DNA of 64,000 bases from an uncultured Chitinophagaceae bacterium (GCA_937958995.1 CALGAP010000004.1:62001-126000), one strand, 5' to 3'; shown: positions 24,859 to 33,080, counted from the first letter of the stretch. Notes: generated from the letters alone by a model not told the origin. Translations and numbers: made by a program.

Positions 24859-25599
24859 ATGAATAATTTCAACAACATCCTGTTCCTCGACATTGAAACC
24901 GTGCCCCAATTCGATTGCTATGGTTCTTTGCCGGAAGAATGGAAACCGTTGTGGGATGGCAAAGCCGCTCATCTTATTCGCAACCGCGAAGGAGAAACGC
25001 CGGAAACTGTATATAACCGCGCGGGCATTTATGCCGAATTCGGAAAAGTAATTTGCATCAGTTGCGGGTATATCACCGGCTATGGCAGCGACAAAAAAAT
25101 GGTGTTGAAATCATTTTATGGTGATGATGAAAAAATGCTGCTCGACGAATTTTCTTCTGTGCTCGCTTCGTGGAGCAGAGACGGCAACGATAAATTGTTA
25201 TGCGCTCACAACGGCAAGGAGTTTGATTTCCCCTATCTCTGCCGCCGCATGATCATCAACCGCATCCCCATTCCTCCCATCTTAAACACGCAGGGCAAAA
25301 AACCCTGGGAAGTGCGGCATCTCGATACCATGGAGCTGTGGCGCTTTGGTGATATGAAAAGTTATACCTCGCTCAACCTGCTGGCCTGCGTGCTGGGCAT
25401 ACCCACACCCAAAGATGATATCGACGGAAGCATGGTGTGGGAACTTTACTGGTCGCCAAAAACCTCCGAAGAGAAGGATCGCGCCATGCAACGCATAGTA
25501 ACTTATTGCCAGAAAGACGTTTTGACTGTTGCGCAAATATATTTGCGTTTGAGTGGCAATGAACTACTGAATCCCGAGAACGTGGAGATAAAGAATTAA
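24859..25599 (+). CDS. Predicted 3'-5' exonuclease (DNA polymerase B exo-like)
   Basis: The 246-residue protein has the DEDD exonuclease motifs: FLDIETVP (Asp11/Glu13), CAHNGKEFDFPYLCRR with the second Asp, and YCQKDVLTVAQIYL at the end with the last Asp. This matches the PF10108-type predicted exonuclease of the PolB proofreading superfamily. It sits 9 bases after manC and 14 before the RidA gene, so it is probably cotranscribed. The substrate (DNA or RNA) is not known. Confidence 0.9.
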   Translation: MNNFNNILFLDIETVPQFDCYGSLPEEWKPLWDGKAAHLIRNREGETPETVYNRAGIYAEFGKVICISCGYITGYGSDKKMVLKSFYGDDEKMLLDEFSSVLASWSRDGNDKLLCAHNGKEFDFPYLCRRMIINRIPIPPILNTQGKKPWEVRHLDTMELWRFGDMKSYTSLNLLACVLGIPTPKDDIDGSMVWELYWSPKTSEEKDRAMQRIVTYCQKDVLTVAQIYLRLSGNELLNPENVEIKN

Positions 25600-25613
25600 A
25601 AACACATATAGCT

Positions 25614-26003
25614 ATGAACAGGCAAAATTTTTCTTCCGGCGCCAAATGGGAAGACATTGTTGGCTATAGCCGGGCCGTACGCATCGGAAACACTATTGAA
25701 GTTACAGGAACCGTAGCCGTTGATGAAAACAACCAGTTAGTAGGAAAAGACGATGCTTACGCTCAAACCAAATTCATACTGCAGAAAATTGAAAAAATAC
25801 TGAAGCAGGCCGGCGCCTCGCTGAATGATGTGATCCGCACCCGCATGTTTGTGACCGATATCAGCCGCTGGGAACAATACGGCAAAGCTCACGGCGAAGT
25901 GTTTGGTAAAATAAAACCCTGCACTTCCATGATTGAAGTGAAAGGACTGATTGAGCCAGGCTACCTTATCGAAATTGAGGCCACCGCAATCGTATCTGAA
26001 TAA
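25614..26003 (+). CDS. RidA/YjgF-family enamine/imine deaminase
   Basis: The 129 residues follow the RidA fold: SRAVRIGNTIEVTGTVAVDE at the N-terminal sheet, IRTRMFVTDISRWEQYGKAH with the conserved Arg, and IEVKGLIEPGYLIEIEATAI with the terminal Glu. RidA proteins hydrolyse reactive 2-aminoacrylate and related imines. The stop TAA shares its last base with the next ATG (TAATG at 26001-26005), so translation is coupled. Confidence 0.93.
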   Translation: MNRQNFSSGAKWEDIVGYSRAVRIGNTIEVTGTVAVDENNQLVGKDDAYAQTKFILQKIEKILKQAGASLNDVIRTRMFVTDISRWEQYGKAHGEVFGKIKPCTSMIEVKGLIEPGYLIEIEATAIVSE

Positions 26004-26386
26004 TGGATTTCGACGCCATCCGCGAATACTGTCTTTCCAAACCGGCCACCGAGGAAACCCTTCCCTTCGGTCCGGATACGCTGGTGTTTAAAGTAGCGGG
26101 CAAAATGTTTCTGCTGCTGCCGCTCGACACCGAAGATCTTCGCTTCAACGCCAAGTGCGATCCCGAAGAAGTGGAAGAGCTGCGCGAGCGATATGCCTGC
26201 GTATTGCCCGGCTATCATATGAACAAAAATCATTGGAACACGATTATCGTGGATGGCTCTGTTTCTTCCGCCCAAATCAGGGAGTGGATTGATAAGTCGT
26301 ATGAACTGGTGGTGGATAGTTTGCCGGTGAAGGTGCGGGAGCAATTAAGAGGCAAAAAGGAAGTAAAAAAAGGGAAGAAGCAGTAA
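26003..26386 (+). CDS. MmcQ/YjbR-family protein
   Basis: The 127-residue protein matches the small YjbR fold: an N-terminal helix (MDFDAIREYCLSKPATEETL), FGPDTLVFKVAGKMFLLL, then LPGYHMNKNHWNTIIVDG and a final helix WIDKSYELVVDSL with a Lys-rich tail. The family is a CyaY-like or DNA-binding fold of uncertain role. It overlaps the RidA stop by one base. Confidence 0.9.
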   Translation: MDFDAIREYCLSKPATEETLPFGPDTLVFKVAGKMFLLLPLDTEDLRFNAKCDPEEVEELRERYACVLPGYHMNKNHWNTIIVDGSVSSAQIREWIDKSYELVVDSLPVKVREQLRGKKEVKKGKKQ

Positions 26387-26440
26387 GAAGTTAGGCGAAC
26401 ACTGCTAATTTTAGTTTTTGCTTAAAATATCCATTTCGAC

Positions 26441-27592
26441 TTGACAAGCATATCTATCAATAGCAAGTTACCCGATGTCGGCACTACCATCTTCACCGTG
26501 ATGAGCGGACTGGCCGCCGAGTTGCAGGCGGTGAACCTGGGACAAGGATATCCTGACTACCCCATGCCCGAGGGACTCAGCAAGCTGGTGTCGGAAGCGA
26601 TGAAGAATGATTTCAACCAATATTCTCCCATGCCGGGATGGATGCCGCTGCGCGAAGCGATTGCTGAAAAAATAAGTTTCCTGTATCATACTAACGTCAA
26701 TCCCGATACTGAGATCACCATTACACCTGGCGGTACCTACGCTATTTACACAGCCATCACATCGGTGCTGCAGCCCGGAGACGAGGTGATCGTTTTTCAA
26801 CCTTGCTACGATAGTTATATTCCCAACGTGGTGGTAAACGGCGGCGTGCCGGTGCTGGTCAATCTGCAGTTTCCTGAATATAAGATTGATTGGGAGGAGG
26901 TACGAAAGAAGATTACCGACAAGACAAGAATGATCATCATTAACACGCCACATAACCCTACGGGTGCGGTATTGACGGAAGAAGATATGCAGCAACTGCG
27001 TTCAATTGTGGCGAATACCAATATCATTATCGTTTCTGATGAAGTGTACGAGCACATCATATTCGATAATGTGGCGCATCAATCCATACTACGTTACCCC
27101 GATCTGCTGGCGCGCAGCTTTGTTTGTTTTTCATTTGGAAAAGTATATCACTGTACCGGCTGGAAGCTCGGTTACTGCGTGGCGCCGCCCGAGTTTACGA
27201 AAGAGTTTCGGAAAGTGCACCAGTTTAATTGCTTTAGCTGTCACACTCCTTCGCAGGTGGCATTGGCAACATTTCTGCAAGACAAAGAAACTTATCTCTC
27301 GCTGCCGCAAATGATGCAGCAAAAACGCGATTACTTTCTGCGTCTCATGCGCCATACGCGCTTCAATATGCTCGATAGTAAGGGCAGCTATTTCATCTGC
27401 GCACAATACAACCAGATCAGCGACGAGAGCGACAAGGATTTCGCCATCCGCATCACGCGCGAGTATGGCGTGGCTTCTATTCCCGTATCTGCTTTCTACC
27501 AATCGGGCAAAGACGATAAGGTGGTGCGCTTTTGTTTTTGCAAAAAAGATGAAACGCTGGAAAGGGCGGTGGAGAGGCTGGCGAAAATTTAA
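26441..27592 (+). CDS. Pyridoxal-phosphate methionine/kynurenine-type aminotransferase
   Basis: The 383-residue enzyme is a fold-type I class I/II aminotransferase. SKLPDVGTTIFTVMSGLA and LGQGYPDYPMP open the protein, TPGGTYAIYTAI is the cofactor phosphate region, NTPHNPTGAVLTEEDM follows, and Lys234 in SFGKVYHCTGWKLGY is the internal aldimine lysine. The pattern is closest to the YbdL-type methionine aminotransferase that acts in methionine salvage. The start is a TTG at 26441, chosen because the conserved N-terminus begins directly after it; the first ATG (26501) would cut it. The stop overlaps the convergent gene by 4 bases. Confidence 0.92.
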   Translation: MTSISINSKLPDVGTTIFTVMSGLAAELQAVNLGQGYPDYPMPEGLSKLVSEAMKNDFNQYSPMPGWMPLREAIAEKISFLYHTNVNPDTEITITPGGTYAIYTAITSVLQPGDEVIVFQPCYDSYIPNVVVNGGVPVLVNLQFPEYKIDWEEVRKKITDKTRMIIINTPHNPTGAVLTEEDMQQLRSIVANTNIIIVSDEVYEHIIFDNVAHQSILRYPDLLARSFVCFSFGKVYHCTGWKLGYCVAPPEFTKEFRKVHQFNCFSCHTPSQVALATFLQDKETYLSLPQMMQQKRDYFLRLMRHTRFNMLDSKGSYFICAQYNQISDESDKDFAIRITREYGVASIPVSAFYQSGKDDKVVRFCFCKKDETLERAVERLAKI

Positions 27593-29154
27593 GCGGCGTT
27601 GTACACCCGCTTCTTACTCTTCAGATACTTATCGTGAATGATTTCGCTGATGGATTTGCCATACACCTTGCTTTCAATCCACGATATCACATCCAGGTAA
27701 GCAAACGCGCGTGTCTCGAAGCGGTTTCGCTCGAGGTGCTTAATCTTTTGCAACAGCTTTTCGAGCTCGGGTTTCATAGCGCGTGGCGATAATTTCAATG
27801 AATTGCGCAGGAAGCGGAACATTTCCTCTTCCACCACCGTCAGGTTTTTCATCTTCGCCATGAAGCGGTAAACCGATTTGGTGAGCGATTCCATCAGGTC
27901 GTAGTTGCCCAACTCATAGTGCGCCATCAGGTGCAGCAATCGTGCATAACATTGCAGGTCGATGCGCAGGTCGGCGTTGGCGCCCATTACTTTTTGCACG
28001 TAGTCGATGCAGGTGCTGTAGTCGCCGGCCCCAAAGTAAAGACTGGCGAATTTGTAGTTGAATACCAGGATGCGGTGACTATCCACAAACAGCGCATACT
28101 CGTCGAGCTTTTTCTCGATTTCGGGAATTATCTTTAACCCTTCTTTAAAAGTGCCGCTCATCAGATGCTGGTTTATGCGGGCGCTGTTGATGTAAATGGA
28201 AGTATGTGTGCGGAAATTATCGTGTTGCTGCGCCACCGGCGTTTTTTCAAACTCTTCAAACTGCCGCAGCGTGATCTCGAATTTTTCAAAATTGCGCAGG
28301 TCAAAATGGGCATTCAGCAGGTTGTGCATGCCCTTAATGTAGTGACCGGTTTCCACTTCAATCATAAACGGATCGGCATTGAACAGATCGATCCATTTCT
28401 GGCTGTAACGATAATACATCAGGAAGTCTTGCCGGATAAATGCATACCAGCAATAACTCTGGTAGAGATATAATTTCTCATAGAAGCCATTGATCGCGTT
28501 CGGATCCTTTGGAAGATTGCTGTGAAAGAATTCGCGGATATCTTTTTCATCGGCTTCGTTGCGCGCGTGACCATGCTTCACGTACCAGCGGTAGAGCAGC
28601 AGGGCCAGGTTGCTGAGCCGCGTTACGCGGTCGATGTGCCCGCTGATCTCGAGCGCTTCTACCGTGAGTTGCTCGGTTTTTTCGAGCGAGCTGCGTGTGA
28701 TATGCAGTGTTTCAATTTTCTTTTCAAGAGAAATTACCTGGGCCAGGAAGTTGAATTTCTGGTTGGCGCGTGCAATTTCCTTGGCGCGCTCAAGTATTTT
28801 CAATGACTGCAGTTTCAATCCCTTATTGTAGAGCAAACGCGCATAGTCGAGCTGTTCAGTAAGCTGCAGGTCGATATTTTCAGTGGTCTTCAGCAGGCGA
28901 AGGCTTGCCAACAACTGTTTGTAAAGATGCGTTTTGAGATTGTTGAGCTGCGGCTTCTGGATGGAAGGAAGTTTTTTCAGCAGCAATTTTTCGTCGTATT
29001 CCTTCAGTTTATCCAACGCATCAAATAACTGGATGATTTTCAAATCTTCCTTCGCCGAGCTTCTTTTTATGTATAACTTAAAATGCCTTTTCTCAGATTT
29101 CTCCAACGAATGGATCAGCTGAAATAAGGTATCTGTTAAGCGGTTGGACATCAT
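27589..29154 (-). CDS. Large all-helical repeat protein, function unknown
   Basis: From the ATG at 29154 the product is 521 residues (a second ATG follows directly). It has no signal peptide. Heptad-like helices run the length: KSEKRHFKLYIKRSS, KLYLYQSYCWYAFIRQDFLMYY, FASLYFGAGDYSTCIDYVQK, ARLLHLMAHYELGNYDLMES. The helix-turn spacing suggests degenerate TPR-type repeats, most visible in the C-terminal half. I do not recognise a named family, although helical proteins of this size beginning 'SxxTxxLFxLIxSLxKSEKRxFKLY' seem common in Bacteroidota. It may be a scaffold. It faces the aminotransferase tail-to-tail. Confidence 0.85.
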   Translation of the reverse strand: MMSNRLTDTLFQLIHSLEKSEKRHFKLYIKRSSAKEDLKIIQLFDALDKLKEYDEKLLLKKLPSIQKPQLNNLKTHLYKQLLASLRLLKTTENIDLQLTEQLDYARLLYNKGLKLQSLKILERAKEIARANQKFNFLAQVISLEKKIETLHITRSSLEKTEQLTVEALEISGHIDRVTRLSNLALLLYRWYVKHGHARNEADEKDIREFFHSNLPKDPNAINGFYEKLYLYQSYCWYAFIRQDFLMYYRYSQKWIDLFNADPFMIEVETGHYIKGMHNLLNAHFDLRNFEKFEITLRQFEEFEKTPVAQQHDNFRTHTSIYINSARINQHLMSGTFKEGLKIIPEIEKKLDEYALFVDSHRILVFNYKFASLYFGAGDYSTCIDYVQKVMGANADLRIDLQCYARLLHLMAHYELGNYDLMESLTKSVYRFMAKMKNLTVVEEEMFRFLRNSLKLSPRAMKPELEKLLQKIKHLERNRFETRAFAYLDVISWIESKVYGKSISEIIHDKYLKSKKRVYNAA

Positions 29155-29264
29155 TAAGAATTTTTCCTGAAACACAAGACGGACAAGGGTTTCCGCGGAT
29201 GCAAAACCCTTTTGGCATAATCAAATCGCTTATAAGATGTTTTTATCCGTACAAAGTTGCATAT

Positions 29265-29272
29265 TACTTTTG
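29265..29272 (+). promoter_or_regulatory. Candidate -7 box (TACTTTTG) of the small RNA
   Basis: The octamer fits TAnnTTTG exactly. A transcript would start near 29279 and end at the terminator at 29430-29467, leaving no coding gene between. No clear TTG -33 element is present. Confidence 0.45.
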
Positions 29273-29278
29273 TACTGC

Positions 29279-29467
29279 AATCGAGCTGATAACGAAAAGA
29301 GCATATGGTCAAGCAATCGTTAGGAGGCAAAAGATCGTTAGAGGCTCAGAAAGGTGATACGGGTTAAAAATCAGTATTACTCCGCAAAGCAGAATTATCT
29401 CTTTTTTTCATATGGCAAGCAATCGTTAGAGGTCAGCTGTTTCTACAGGTGACCTTTCTTATTTTTT
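29279..29467 (+). ncRNA. Candidate small RNA with three ATCGTTAG repeats
   Basis: A promoter-like TACTTTTG box and a clear terminator bracket about 190 nt with no ORF of note. The interval repeats the unit CATATGG(T)CAAGCAATCGTTAG at 29302-29323 and 29409-29429, followed by (G)AGG in both. The inner part ATCGTTAGAGGC also appears at 29334-29345. Repeated single-strand-type motifs framed by a terminator are typical of regulatory RNAs. I do not recognise a known RNA family, and the function is unknown. The same strand continues to arsR 240 bases later. Confidence 0.45.
29430..29467 (+). terminator. Rho-independent terminator of the candidate small RNA
   Basis: AGGTCA-G-CTGT (29430-29440) pairs with ACAG-G-TGACCT (29445-29455), closing a TTCT loop with one G-G mismatch. 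TTCTTATTTTTT follows. Confidence 0.78.
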
Positions 29468-29648
29468 GGCCCTGCTAATATAAAGGTTTCTGGAAATTCC
29501 CTTTTATTTTTTTTAACAAATTCTCCGCTTCGCTAAAAATCATATAGCCGAATAAATTGTCTGATTTACAATTATTCCGGGAGGGTCAGGCCAGATAGTG
29601 AGTTATTCCCGCGGGTGAGCCGTACGTTCCAGGCATTTAAAAAATTAG

Positions 29649-29682
29649 TTTGCCCAGGTTAATTTATCGTATATTTGCGATA
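29649..29682 (+). promoter_or_regulatory. arsR promoter with overlapping operator dyad
   Basis: TTTG (29649-29652), 17 bases, TATATTTG (29670-29677): a textbook Bacteroidota promoter. An inverted repeat TATCG (29665-29669) ... CGATA (29678-29682) exactly flanks the -7 octamer, so a bound repressor would block it. Autoregulation by ArsR is likely. Confidence 0.7.
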
Positions 29683-29707
29683 TAAGATTAAAAAACGAGG
29701 CAAGAAT

Positions 29708-30064
29708 ATGGCCATTCACAAAAAAGAAGAGTTTGAGCAGCAACACCAGGAGCTTGCCAATTTTGCCAAAGCAATCTCCCACCCGGCGCGCATTGCAATT
29801 CTACAAGTTTTAGCACAACGAAAAGAATGCATTTGTGGTGAAATAGTAGAAGTGCTGCCCCTGGCGCAGTCTACCGTCTCTCAACACCTGAAGGAATTGC
29901 AAAAGGCCGGACTCATCAGAGGCACTATCGATGGTCCACGCAGCTGTTATTGCATCAACTGGGAAAATTTCAACAAATACTTTGATCAGTTTACTGAGGC
30001 ATTTTCCCAATTGAAAATATGGGGCGCGGATGCGCAATGCTGCATCGGCAAGAAAGAAGATTAA
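29708..30064 (+). CDS. ArsR/SmtB-family metal(loid)-type repressor
   Basis: With the ATG at 29708 the protein has 118 residues (a TTG reading to 29675 is unlikely). A winged helix-turn-helix covers residues 15-95: ISHPARIAILQVLAQRKE, CICGEIVEVLPLAQSTVSQHL, KELQKAGLIRG. The ECICGE start of the recognition region resembles the Cys-containing 'ELCVCEL' metal site of ArsR proteins. Further Cys occur in PRSCYC and DAQCC near the C-terminus. It is followed by a small Cys-rich peptide gene and probably regulates it and itself. The inducer could be arsenite or another thiophilic metal; no arsenite efflux gene is nearby. Confidence 0.9.
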   Translation: MAIHKKEEFEQQHQELANFAKAISHPARIAILQVLAQRKECICGEIVEVLPLAQSTVSQHLKELQKAGLIRGTIDGPRSCYCINWENFNKYFDQFTEAFSQLKIWGADAQCCIGKKED

Positions 30065-30107
30065 TTAATAACAAACGCCATTTTTTTTTTCTTAACCAAT
30101 AATAACT

Positions 30108-30206
30108 ATGACCATGAAAGCAAATCAGAGCTTCAGTAAAGATCCCGGTTGTTGCACTCCGGGAAGCGATTGTTGCGGCGGCATCACAGATTTTGGATGC
30201 TGCTAA
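30108..30206 (+). CDS. 32-residue peptide with three Cys-Cys pairs
   Basis: An ATG at 30108 (or the second at 30114) opens a 32-codon frame to TAA at 30204-30206. The peptide reads MTMKANQSFSKDPG, then CC-TPGSD-CC-GGITDFG-CC and stops on the last pair. Six of the last 19 residues are Cys in three vicinal pairs, spaced five and seven residues apart. It lies 43 bases after arsR, just before a strong terminator. Vicinal thiols bind arsenite and soft metals, so a small metal-binding or sensing peptide is inferred. I know no family that fits. The gene is too short for routine ORF callers. Confidence 0.68.
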   Translation: MTMKANQSFSKDPGCCTPGSDCCGGITDFGCC

Positions 30207-30212
30207 CAATTC

Positions 30213-30247
30213 ATCCGGTGGTTACACATAGCCACCGGATTTTTTAA
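30213..30247 (+). terminator. Terminator of the arsR-dicysteine peptide unit
   Basis: ATCCGGTGG (30213-30221) pairs with CCACCGGAT (30232-30240), then TTTTTT. It begins 6 bases after the peptide stop codon, which supports that ORF as the end of the unit. Confidence 0.9.
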
Positions 30248-30303
30248 CTTCGGTGCTTCTAACTACGTACATCCGGTATTGTGGTTAAAATTATTTTCAG
30301 AAA

Positions 30304-30918
30304 ATGGCAAAGATTGATACGATCATATTCGACCTGGGAGGCGTGTTAATAGACTGGAACCCCGATTATCTCTATCGCAATATTTTTACCAATGAGGAAG
30401 AAATGCGCTGGTTTTACCAGAACGTGTGCACCAGCGACTGGAACGAAGAACAAGATGCAGGCCGGCCTTTGGCAGAAGCAACCGAACTGCTCGTAAAACA
30501 ATTTCCCGAACACGAAGCCAATATCCGTGCGTATTATGGACGCTGGGAAGAAATGTTGCGCGGACCAATTCATGAAACCGTGGAAATACTTCGCGCGCTG
30601 CGAGACAATCCTAACTATAAACTGTATGCGCTGACCAACTGGAGTGCAGAGACATTTCCCGTTGCCTTGCAGCGATATGATTTTCTGCATTGGTTTGACG
30701 GCCGCCTCGTATCGGGCGAGGTGAAAACACGCAAGCCTTTCAGGGAAATATATGAGTTGCTGATCAATCGCTTCAATATTGAACCTGCCAGGGCAGTTTA
30801 TACGGATGACAATGTGCGCAACCTGCATCCTGCCAAAGAATTGGGAATTCATACCATTCATTTCCAATCGCCGCAACAGTTTAAGGAAGAATTGATACAG
30901 GCGGGTGTACAACTTTAA
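30304..30918 (+). CDS. HAD-superfamily phosphatase (YihX-like)
   Basis: The 204-residue protein is a haloacid dehalogenase-type hydrolase with a helical cap (subclass I). Motif I is IIFDLGGVLIDW, motif II is ALTNWSAETF, motif III is VKTRKPFREIYELL and motif IV is AVYTDDNVRNL. The Asp-Leu-Gly-Gly start is that of the YihX/sugar phosphatase branch. It probably dephosphorylates a small sugar or nucleotide phosphate. It starts after its own spacing from the peptide unit and appears independent. Confidence 0.92.
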   Translation: MAKIDTIIFDLGGVLIDWNPDYLYRNIFTNEEEMRWFYQNVCTSDWNEEQDAGRPLAEATELLVKQFPEHEANIRAYYGRWEEMLRGPIHETVEILRALRDNPNYKLYALTNWSAETFPVALQRYDFLHWFDGRLVSGEVKTRKPFREIYELLINRFNIEPARAVYTDDNVRNLHPAKELGIHTIHFQSPQQFKEELIQAGVQL

Positions 30919-31110
30919 CCAGGTTTAATGCTTAAATGAAAATATTACTGTTTTGGAGCAAAGAAGAGTTGCCCAAAAGTTATCGCATTGGTTTCCTATG
31001 TGTTAAGAAAGTTGCGCCTGCAACCTTTTAAGAACCCTATAACAAACCGCGCCCATATATTATGGTCAATGGTATAGATCACAACCAAGTGAGCTAAGGA
31101 GGATACCCAT

Positions 31111-32265
31111 ATGACCAGACTAATCACAGCCCCCATCCTGGTAATTGCCTTGCTGATTTCAGCTTGCGGCAACAGAAAATTCCAGGCTTATTCACCTGCC
31201 GACAAACCTTTGTTTGATGCTATCAATGCATTGAACAAAAAGTCCACTAATGCAAAGGCCCAGGCCGATCTGCTGGCCTTGTATGAAAATACCATTGCCC
31301 GCCACGTAGATGCCGTTGAAGTATATAGCCGCAGCAGCGATCCAAAACGATTTGATAAGATTTTGTACGAGCTCAATGCGCTTCAACATATATACAACAC
31401 CGTGCAGCAGGTGCCCGGCGCCAGTGCTTATGTAACACCAAAAAGTTATTTGCAGGAAATAGAAAATACAAAGGCCGAAGCCGCCGAATATTACTACCAG
31501 GCAGGTCTCGACCTGATGCAGGAAAACACCCGCGAAGCCGATCTGGATGCTTACGAAGTCTTCATGAAAGCGAACAATTATGTGAATGGCTACAAGGATG
31601 CGTTGAGGTTGATTAGAGAAGCTTACGAAAGTGCTATAGTGAACGTAGTGATTAACCCCATTGAAGACGATAATTTATTCTTCGCCAGTTATACCATACC
31701 CGATTTGCGCTATCGTGCACAGGATTACCAGGAACAACTGGTAAGAGAATTGGGTGGCGTAAATGCCAACATTGTACCGGCCCGTTTTTATACCGACCGT
31801 GATGCCCGAAGAGAACAAATTGCGCCCGACTGGATTGTGGATGTGAGATGGAGAAATATCCAGGTTGACCGTGCCATTCCTTACCAATACACACGCGAAG
31901 TGTCGAAGTCGATACAGGTAGGAAAGGACACCGCAGGTAAACCGGTATACAAGAAAGTGTATGCTACCTTGCACATCACACAGTACACCTATAATGTGCA
32001 GGGTGCCCTGGATTACCGCATCAGCGACCTGGTAGAAAACAATTACGTTGACCAGGGACTGCTGACCAGTAACGTAAGCTGGACCGAAGCCTTCGCGACT
32101 TATTCCGGCGATAGCCGCGCACTGAGCGACGATGATTGGTTGCTGGTAAACAACCGCGTACGCAGCGACCTCTTAAGTCCTACCAGGGCCGACGTTCTAA
32201 ACTCACTAATGCGTAAAATCTATCCGGACCTCAGGCGACGAATTCAGAATGCCAGTTATGCCTAG
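31111..32265 (+). CDS. Hypothetical exported lipoprotein with helical and beta regions
   Basis: The 384-residue product starts with a lipoprotein signal ending LISACGNRKFQ. The N-terminal half is helical with repeat-like stretches (FDAINALNKKSTNAKAQ, YYYQAGLDLMQENTREAD). The C-terminal half is predicted strand-rich (WIVDVRWRNIQVDRAIPY, YKKVYATLHITQYTYNVQ). It probably sits in the envelope. An unusually strong Shine-Dalgarno, AAGGAGG, lies 9 bases before the ATG. I do not recognise the family. Confidence 0.85.
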   Translation: MTRLITAPILVIALLISACGNRKFQAYSPADKPLFDAINALNKKSTNAKAQADLLALYENTIARHVDAVEVYSRSSDPKRFDKILYELNALQHIYNTVQQVPGASAYVTPKSYLQEIENTKAEAAEYYYQAGLDLMQENTREADLDAYEVFMKANNYVNGYKDALRLIREAYESAIVNVVINPIEDDNLFFASYTIPDLRYRAQDYQEQLVRELGGVNANIVPARFYTDRDARREQIAPDWIVDVRWRNIQVDRAIPYQYTREVSKSIQVGKDTAGKPVYKKVYATLHITQYTYNVQGALDYRISDLVENNYVDQGLLTSNVSWTEAFATYSGDSRALSDDDWLLVNNRVRSDLLSPTRADVLNSLMRKIYPDLRRRIQNASYA

Positions 32266-32283
32266 AAAGTTAACAGTCAGGAC

Positions 32284-32318
32284 GGTCAAGTGTCAAGTGG
32301 CCCACCTATGACTTGACC
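32284..32318. repeat. Hairpin element A (matching element B at 47270)
   Basis: GGTCAAGT (32284-32291) and a second GTCAAGT (32292-32298) face ACTTGACC (32311-32318) around the loop GGCCCACCTATG. Element B has the same loop with a changed, still-paired stem (see findings). It lies between two convergent genes. Confidence 0.6.
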
Positions 32319-32335
32319 GGCCCTACCCCGGCACT

Positions 32336-32944
32336 CTACTGCGCATTCGCCGTGCTGTACTTGTTCACCGGCTGCGCATTGGTTGTATTGACAAAGAGAG
32401 AATGCTGCCCGGTTTTGGCTACTTCACGGGTAAGTTGTGTGCGCACAGCAGCTGATTTGCGTGTGCTGACATAATAGCCCGCAAAAATATCTTTGCTTTT
32501 TTCTTCGAAGCTGTGGTTATAGAGCGGCACCTGGCGCCAGCGGCCGGGATATTCTTCGATATAGAAGCTGAGATCATCGAAATAGAACTTACCATTACCA
32601 TTTACGGCCGCATAAAACCAAAGCTTTGCGGCTTCGGGTTGCACGGTGCCCACAACGGTGTAGATGGTCCATTCCTGTTCGTCGCGGGTTTCAAGCGTAT
32701 AGTTGCTTTTCAGAAAATCATCGGGGCCTTTGCCAAGGCCTACACCATGAATGCGCACTTTCGAAAGCGTGTCCGCGGGATCGCTTTTCACGGCAATTTC
32801 AAAGCGAAAATTTTTGCCGGTAAAATTGGTGGCGGCCACTTCTTTCACGAAATAAAACTCTTCGGGATAGTAATATGATACGTTTTGTGCCCCTACCGTC
32901 AGGGTAAAAAGGCAGGCAAAAACCAGGGGAAATACCTTTTTCAT
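32336..32944 (-). CDS. Exported hypothetical protein, carbohydrate-binding-like
   Basis: The 202-residue product has a signal peptide (MKKVFPLVFACLFTLTVGAQ). The middle contains alternating beta strands with Trp, Phe and Tyr residues (YYYPEEFYFVKEV, FRFEIAVKSDPADTLSKV, FYAAVNGNGKFYFDDLSFYI), a pattern seen in jelly-roll carbohydrate-binding modules. The family is not certain. It converges with the lipoprotein gene at 31111-32265, with hairpin element A between. Confidence 0.7.
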   Translation of the reverse strand: MKKVFPLVFACLFTLTVGAQNVSYYYPEEFYFVKEVAATNFTGKNFRFEIAVKSDPADTLSKVRIHGVGLGKGPDDFLKSNYTLETRDEQEWTIYTVVGTVQPEAAKLWFYAAVNGNGKFYFDDLSFYIEEYPGRWRQVPLYNHSFEEKSKDIFAGYYVSTRKSAAVRTQLTREVAKTGQHSLFVNTTNAQPVNKYSTANAQ

Positions 32945-33080
32945 GGGGTTCGGATTTTGGGTATGGTATAAACGGATTTCTTGAGGTTTTGTTGTACAAA
33001 GGTTTCGTTGTAATTGCTATGATTATCAATGGAGTAAGAAAATAGAAATCCATAACGACTGCTGAAAATAAAAAACGCGC

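Noticed and set aside
29279..29467. Reading the repeat-containing RNA as a known riboswitch
   Set aside because: No match by eye to SAM, preQ1, cobalamin, TPP or glycine aptamers, and no regulated gene lies directly downstream.
30936..31031. 31-codon ORF between the HAD gene and the lipoprotein
   Set aside because: No supporting signal, and it has no terminator or family likeness, unlike the Cys-rich peptide.
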